From Bacillus velezensis (lineage in GTDB: Bacteria > Bacillota > Bacilli > Bacillales > Bacillaceae): a stretch of 64,000 nucleotides of DNA. Of this stretch, positions 59,486 to 64,000 are shown piece after piece (the first letter of the stretch is position 1; each line of letters starts with the position of its first letter). Below the pieces are notes generated by a model that was given only the letters and a program-made list of their open reading frames with translations, ran no database searches and was not told where the DNA came from. Both the position numbers and the translations under genes were made by a program. The DNA lies in assembly GCF_001461825.1 (NCBI RefSeq), contig NZ_LLZC01000003.1:1-64000 (forward strand), written 5' to 3'.

Positions 59486-62400
59486 TTACTGTACTACCGC
59501 TTGTTTATGGTCTTTGGCAGGCGTTTGGTGAACCTTTGTATTGGCTTCAAAAGCATACATAATTGCGTCTTCTTCTGATAAACCCGCCGCTTTTTGTTCT
59601 TCGATGCTGAGGAGCATTTGTTTATAGTTTTTCGGAATGACTTTGATAAAGGTTTCTGCGGCTTTTTCCCAATTGTCCAGGAGATCTGCGGCTTTTTTGC
59701 TGTTTGTCAGCGCCGCGTGCCGTTTGACCATTTCTTGCACTTCTTTGATCTCAGCCTCATCCGTCAGCTTCTCAAATGAAATCATTTCCATGTTGCATTT
59801 GCGTTTAAATGCTTTGGCATCATCACTCAGGACGTATGCGATACCGCCTGACATTCCCGCCCCGAAGTTTTTGCCGACTTCCCCGAGGACGACAACCCGG
59901 CCGCCTGTCATGTATTCACAGCCGTGGTCTCCGATACCTTCTACAACGACATTGACTCCGCTGTTACGGACTGCAAAACGTTCACCGGCGCGCCCGTTAA
60001 TGTACGCTTCCCCGCTTGTTGCTCCGTAAAATGCGACGTTCCCGATAATAACGTTATCGTGTGTTTCACAATTGAAGGCATCAGGCGCTTTCACGATGAT
60101 TTTTCCGCCTGAAAGCCCTTTGCCTACGTAGTCATTTGAATCCCCGTTCAAATGAAGCGTCATCCCCTTAGGGACAAATGCTCCGAAACTCTGTCCGGCT
60201 GATCCGGTAAAATGAAGTCTGATCGTATCATCCGGCAGGCCTTCCGCTCCGTAGCGTTTAGAAATTTCACTTCCCGTCACGGTTCCGGCTACGCGATTTG
60301 TATTATTGATCTTGATTTCAGCTTCCGCTTCCTGACCGGCTTCAATTGCAGCCTGCACCGCCGGAAGAATAACCGTCATATCAAGCGACTCGTCGATTTT
60401 ATGGTTTTGCGCCGTACGGAAAGTACGTACGCCTTCAGGCTGGTACAGCAGTGTGGATAAATCAAGCTGGCCCGCTTTCCAATGCGCTTTCGCACGTTCA
60501 CTGACATGAAGAACGTCTGTCCGTCCGATCATTTCATCAAGCGTCTTAAAGCCTAATTGCGCCATATATTCACGCACTTCTTCTGCGACAAACAGCATGT
60601 AATTTACGATATGGTCAGGATCGCCCATGAATTTCTTGCGGAGCTCCGGATTTTGCGTCGCGACACCTACAGGACATGTATCTAAATGGCAGGCGCGCAT
60701 CATGACACAGCCGAGAACGACAAGCGGCGCTGTAGCAAAGCCGAATTCCTCCGCACCGAGCAAGGCGGCCATCACGACATCTCGGCCTGTCATCAGCTTA
60801 CCGTCCGTTTCCAATACCACGCGATCCCGTAAACCGTTCAGCATCAGCGTTTGGTGAGCCTCTGCAAGACCAAGCTCCCACGGAAGACCCGTATGTTTAA
60901 TACTTGTTTTCGGCGACGCGCCCGTTCCGCCATCGTAGCCGCTGATGACGATGACATCCGCAGTGCCTTTTGCCACACCGGCCGCAATCGTTCCGACACC
61001 GGCTTTTGACACGAGCTTGACGCTGATTCGCGCGCTTCGATTTGCATTTTTCAAATCGTGAATCAGCTGCGCCAAATCTTCAATTGAATAAATATCATGG
61101 TGAGGAGGCGGTGAGATCAGCCCTACACCTGGTGTAGAACCGCGGACATCCGCGACCCAAGGATATACTTTGTTGCCCGGAAGCTGACCGCCTTCTCCCG
61201 GCTTCGCCCCTTGCGCCATTTTGATCTGCAATTCATCCGCATTGACGAGATAATGGCTCTTTACGCCGAAACGGCCGGAAGCGATCTGTTTAATCGCACT
61301 TCTTCTGTCGTCACCATTTTCATCCGGAACGAAACGTTTCGGGTCCTCGCCGCCTTCTCCGCTGTTGCTTTTTCCGCCAAGCCTGTTCATCGCTATCGCT
61401 AAAGCCTCATGGGCTTCCTTGCTTAATGAACCGAATGACATCGCTCCTGTTTTAAAACGTTTCACAATGGACGCAGCTGATTCAACTTCCTCTAATTTTA
61501 AAGGCTTGCGGTCTTCTTTGAAGGCGAACAGATTGCGTAAAAATCCGATTCGTTCTTCATCCGCTGCATGAGAATACTGCTTAAACAGGCCGTAATCATT
61601 TTTGCGGCACGCCCATTGCAGAGTATGGATGGTTTTCGGATTGAAAGCGTGGTGCTCTCCCCCGTTCCGCCATTGGAATTCACTTCCCGGATCAAGGGTT
61701 TGGCTGTAATCATCCTTGTACGCCGCTTGGTGGCGCTTCTTCGCTTCTTGCGCAATCGTTTCGATATCGATTCCGCCAAGCTGAGATGCAGTACCGGTAA
61801 AGTATTTGGCGATAACGTCTTCACCGATGCCGACCGCTTCAAAAATTTGGGCGCCCCTGTAACTTTGCACAGTTGAAATTCCCATTTTTGACATTACTTT
61901 CACGACGCCTTCTGTTACGCTCTTTCCGTATTTGCTGACAGCTTCTTCATACGGAATATCAAGCCGGCCTTCATCGATTTCCTGCTTATACGTAGCGTAA
62001 GTCAAATACGGATTGACAGCATCGGCACCATATCCGATGAGAGCCGCAAAGTGATGAACTTCACGCGCTTCCCCGGATTCAACGATAATGCTTGCTTTTG
62101 TTCGCAGACCTTGGCGGATCAAATGCTGATGCAGCGCACTGACGGCCAAAAGCGGCGGAATCGGCGTCAACTCTTTACTCATTGCCCTGTCAGATAAAAT
62201 TAACAGAGATACACCTTCCTTGATCGCTTTTTCCGCCTGCTGAAACAAATCCTTCAGGCCTTTTTCCAGGTCATCGGAAAACAGCGTGCGGATGTTCTGG
62301 CTCTTAATGTCAGGGTGCACAAGTGTTTTCAGCGCATAAAACTGTTCGTTTGATAATACAGGAGTATACAATTTTATGCGGCGTGCATTTCTTTCACTCG

Positions 62401-64000
62401 GATGCAGCAGATCGCCTTCAGCTCCGAGCCATGTCACCGTGGAGGTCACAAGCTGCTCGCGGATCGCGTCAATCGGCGGGTTTGTGACTTGGGCAAACAG
62501 CTGTTTAAAGTAATGAAACAGTGATTGGGCGCGATCGGATAAAACGGCGAGCGGCGAATCATTTCCCATAGAGCCGAGCGGGTCCTTGCCTTCTTTAATA
62601 ACAGGAATTAAATACTTCTGAATATCTTCATACGTATAGCCAAACGCTTTTTGACGGACGAGAAGATCATCGAATTGTTCCTCTTCCCGGGTTTCCGGGT
62701 CAGGATTCACTTGAACCAATTCTTCTTCAAGCCATTTTTGATAAGGGAATTCATTGGCAATTTCTGTTTTCACTTCTTCATCTGAAATAATCCGGCCTTC
62801 CTCTAAGTCAATGAGCAGCATTTTTCCGGGCTCCAGACGTTTTTTATGAAGAATGTTCTCCTGCTCTACTTCAATAACGCCGACCTCAGATGAGAAAATA
62901 ATATGGTCATCTTTTGTCACATAGTAACGTGCCGGACGCAGACCGTTACGGTCAAGGATGGCACCGATTTGTTTTCCGTCCGTAAACGAAATGGCGGTCG
63001 GCCCGTCCCACGGCTCCATTAAAGAGCTGTGATATTCATAAAAAGCCCGTTTCGCTTTAGACATGTGAGTGTTTTCTGTCCATGGTTCCGGAATCAGCAT
63101 CATTGCCGTATGTGCCGGTTTCCGCCCCGCCATCACGAAAAATTCAAACGCATTATCAAGAATGGATGAGTCACTGCCCTCAGCATTTAAAATCGGCAGC
63201 ACTTTGTGAAGATCGTCTCCGAAGCTTTCTGAAACGAACTGCTGCTCCCTCGCTCTCATCCAATTGATGTTGCCCCGGAGCGTATTGATTTCTCCGTTAT
63301 GAATCAGATAGCGGTTCGGATGGGCACGTTCCCAAGTAGGAAAGGTATTTGTGCTGAATCTTGAATGCACGAGTGAAAATGCAGATACGAAGGTTTCATC
63401 CTGCAAATCCAAATAAAAAGCGTCAACCTGCTCAGGCGTTAACAACCCTTTATAAACAATAGTCTGGCTTGACAAGCTTGCGAAGTAAAAATCAAGCTGT
63501 TCTTGAACGCCCCAATTTTCCGCCTGCTTCCGGATGACATACAGTTTGCGTTCAAAAGCAAGGCTGTCTTTCAAATCGTTTGCGGCGCCGATGAATACTT
63601 GACGCACATACGGGCAAGTACTTTGTGCCACTGTTCCGATTTTTCCGACATTTACAGGGACGGTTCTCCAGCCGAGAACGATCTGTCCTTCCTGCTCAAT
63701 GAATGCATTCACCTGTTTTTCGATCTTTTTTCTTTCCTCTTCATTTTGCGAGAAAAAGACCATTCCTACCCCGTAACGGCCTTTTTCCGGCAGTCTCATT
63801 TCTCCGCACTCTTTCTTAAAAAAAGCATCAGGGATCTGAACCATCAGGCCGGCGCCGTCACCCGTATTCGGATCACTGCCCTGTCCTCCTCTGTGATCCA
63901 GCTGGCAAAGCATCTTCAGTCCTTTTTTGACAATGTCATGTGAAGGTTTCCCTTTTAAATGGGCATACAAGCCGATTCCGCATGCATCGTGCTCAAATTC
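59486..64000 (-). CDS. gltA: Glutamate synthase, large subunit, 5' end missing
   Basis: The frame is open to the window edge, giving 1504 residues; only about 20 N-terminal residues are cut off. The visible start (EFEHDACGIGLYAHLKG) contains the catalytic Cys of the class II glutamine amidotransferase domain, freed by propeptide removal. Then come the central domain, the FMN-binding synthase domain (GVGTIAAGVAKGTADVIVIS, GYDGGTGASPKTS) with the 3Fe-4S cysteines (CVMMRACHLDTCPVG), and the C-terminal beta-helix (GEAYINGRAGERF, GDHGCEYMTGG). With gltB it makes glutamate from glutamine and 2-oxoglutarate. In B. subtilis it is activated by GltC, encoded just beyond this window. Confidence 0.97.
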   Translation of the reverse strand, partial: EFEHDACGIGLYAHLKGKPSHDIVKKGLKMLCQLDHRGGQGSDPNTGDGAGLMVQIPDAFFKKECGEMRLPEKGRYGVGMVFFSQNEEERKKIEKQVNAFIEQEGQIVLGWRTVPVNVGKIGTVAQSTCPYVRQVFIGAANDLKDSLAFERKLYVIRKQAENWGVQEQLDFYFASLSSQTIVYKGLLTPEQVDAFYLDLQDETFVSAFSLVHSRFSTNTFPTWERAHPNRYLIHNGEINTLRGNINWMRAREQQFVSESFGDDLHKVLPILNAEGSDSSILDNAFEFFVMAGRKPAHTAMMLIPEPWTENTHMSKAKRAFYEYHSSLMEPWDGPTAISFTDGKQIGAILDRNGLRPARYYVTKDDHIIFSSEVGVIEVEQENILHKKRLEPGKMLLIDLEEGRIISDEEVKTEIANEFPYQKWLEEELVQVNPDPETREEEQFDDLLVRQKAFGYTYEDIQKYLIPVIKEGKDPLGSMGNDSPLAVLSDRAQSLFHYFKQLFAQVTNPPIDAIREQLVTSTVTWLGAEGDLLHPSERNARRIKLYTPVLSNEQFYALKTLVHPDIKSQNIRTLFSDDLEKGLKDLFQQAEKAIKEGVSLLILSDRAMSKELTPIPPLLAVSALHQHLIRQGLRTKASIIVESGEAREVHHFAALIGYGADAVNPYLTYATYKQEIDEGRLDIPYEEAVSKYGKSVTEGVVKVMSKMGISTVQSYRGAQIFEAVGIGEDVIAKYFTGTASQLGGIDIETIAQEAKKRHQAAYKDDYSQTLDPGSEFQWRNGGEHHAFNPKTIHTLQWACRKNDYGLFKQYSHAADEERIGFLRNLFAFKEDRKPLKLEEVESAASIVKRFKTGAMSFGSLSKEAHEALAIAMNRLGGKSNSGEGGEDPKRFVPDENGDDRRSAIKQIASGRFGVKSHYLVNADELQIKMAQGAKPGEGGQLPGNKVYPWVADVRGSTPGVGLISPPPHHDIYSIEDLAQLIHDLKNANRSARISVKLVSKAGVGTIAAGVAKGTADVIVISGYDGGTGASPKTSIKHTGLPWELGLAEAHQTLMLNGLRDRVVLETDGKLMTGRDVVMAALLGAEEFGFATAPLVVLGCVMMRACHLDTCPVGVATQNPELRKKFMGDPDHIVNYMLFVAEEVREYMAQLGFKTLDEMIGRTDVLHVSERAKAHWKAGQLDLSTLLYQPEGVRTFRTAQNHKIDESLDMTVILPAVQAAIEAGQEAEAEIKINNTNRVAGTVTGSEISKRYGAEGLPDDTIRLHFTGSAGQSFGAFVPKGMTLHLNGDSNDYVGKGLSGGKIIVKAPDAFNCETHDNVIIGNVAFYGATSGEAYINGRAGERFAVRNSGVNVVVEGIGDHGCEYMTGGRVVVLGEVGKNFGAGMSGGIAYVLSDDAKAFKRKCNMEMISFEKLTDEAEIKEVQEMVKRHAALTNSKKAADLLDNWEKAAETFIKVIPKNYKQMLLSIEEQKAAGLSEEDAIMYAFEANTKVHQTPAKDHKQAVVQ

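Overview
The window is chromosomal DNA of a Bacillus subtilis-group species, probably B. velezensis/B. amyloliquefaciens. The backbone gene order is the one known from this group: fengycin synthetase start, dacC, galM, yoeA, iseA (yoeB), tRNA-Arg/yoeC/yoeD, ggt, yofA, yogA, gltB, gltA. Species placement is inferred from gene order, protein similarity remembered from B. subtilis, and the presence of a fengycin locus.

Layout. 1-6740: start of the fengycin synthetase operon, penicillin-binding protein 4a, aldose epimerase, a MATE exporter and the autolysin inhibitor IseA with a candidate WalR box. 6816-47672: a complete-looking, cos-type, HK97-fold siphovirus prophage of about 40.8 kb. It is bounded by a 49-bp direct repeat that includes the last 12 nt of a tRNA-Arg(CCU) gene. 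47661-48868: the rebuilt tRNA and the small yoeC/yoeD pair. 49112 to the end: ggt, an MFS exporter with an ArsR regulator, thrZ behind two tandem T-box leaders, yofA/yogA, a ferritin-like gene and glutamate synthase gltB/gltA (gltA runs off the end).

Prophage, left to right. An LXG polymorphic toxin with a WHH nuclease tip and its SUKH immunity gene sit at the left end on the + strand. All lysis, tail, head and packaging genes follow on the - strand, from amidase and holin back to terminase and an HNH nuclease. Next is a two-gene ATPase + PIN-like cassette with its own terminator. Then come an ArpU-type late regulator, a minimal tyrosine recombinase, a Dam-type methylase, many small early genes, replication genes with an internal candidate origin, a divergent Cro/CI-like switch, and finally an arbitrium-type module (aimR, aimP) and the integrase next to attR. 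Nine genes in the list are too short for ordinary ORF calling and were read directly.

The most interesting locus is 44100-46160. An AimR-like receptor is followed 18 nt later by a 42-aa secreted pre-peptide (AimP-like). Downstream lies a 35-bp inverted repeat centred near -66 of a promoter whose start is covered by a LexA-type box. That promoter drives a 30-aa ORF whose transcript would run antisense into the CI-like repressor gene. This suggests peptide communication and the SOS response meet at one promoter that opposes the repressor by antisense RNA. Other notable points are intrinsic-terminator-like hairpins scattered through the late operon, a T TTT TTG frameshift site in the tail chaperone gene, a possible dual-start holin, and the ATPase-PIN cassette sharing a 13-bp upstream motif with aimR.
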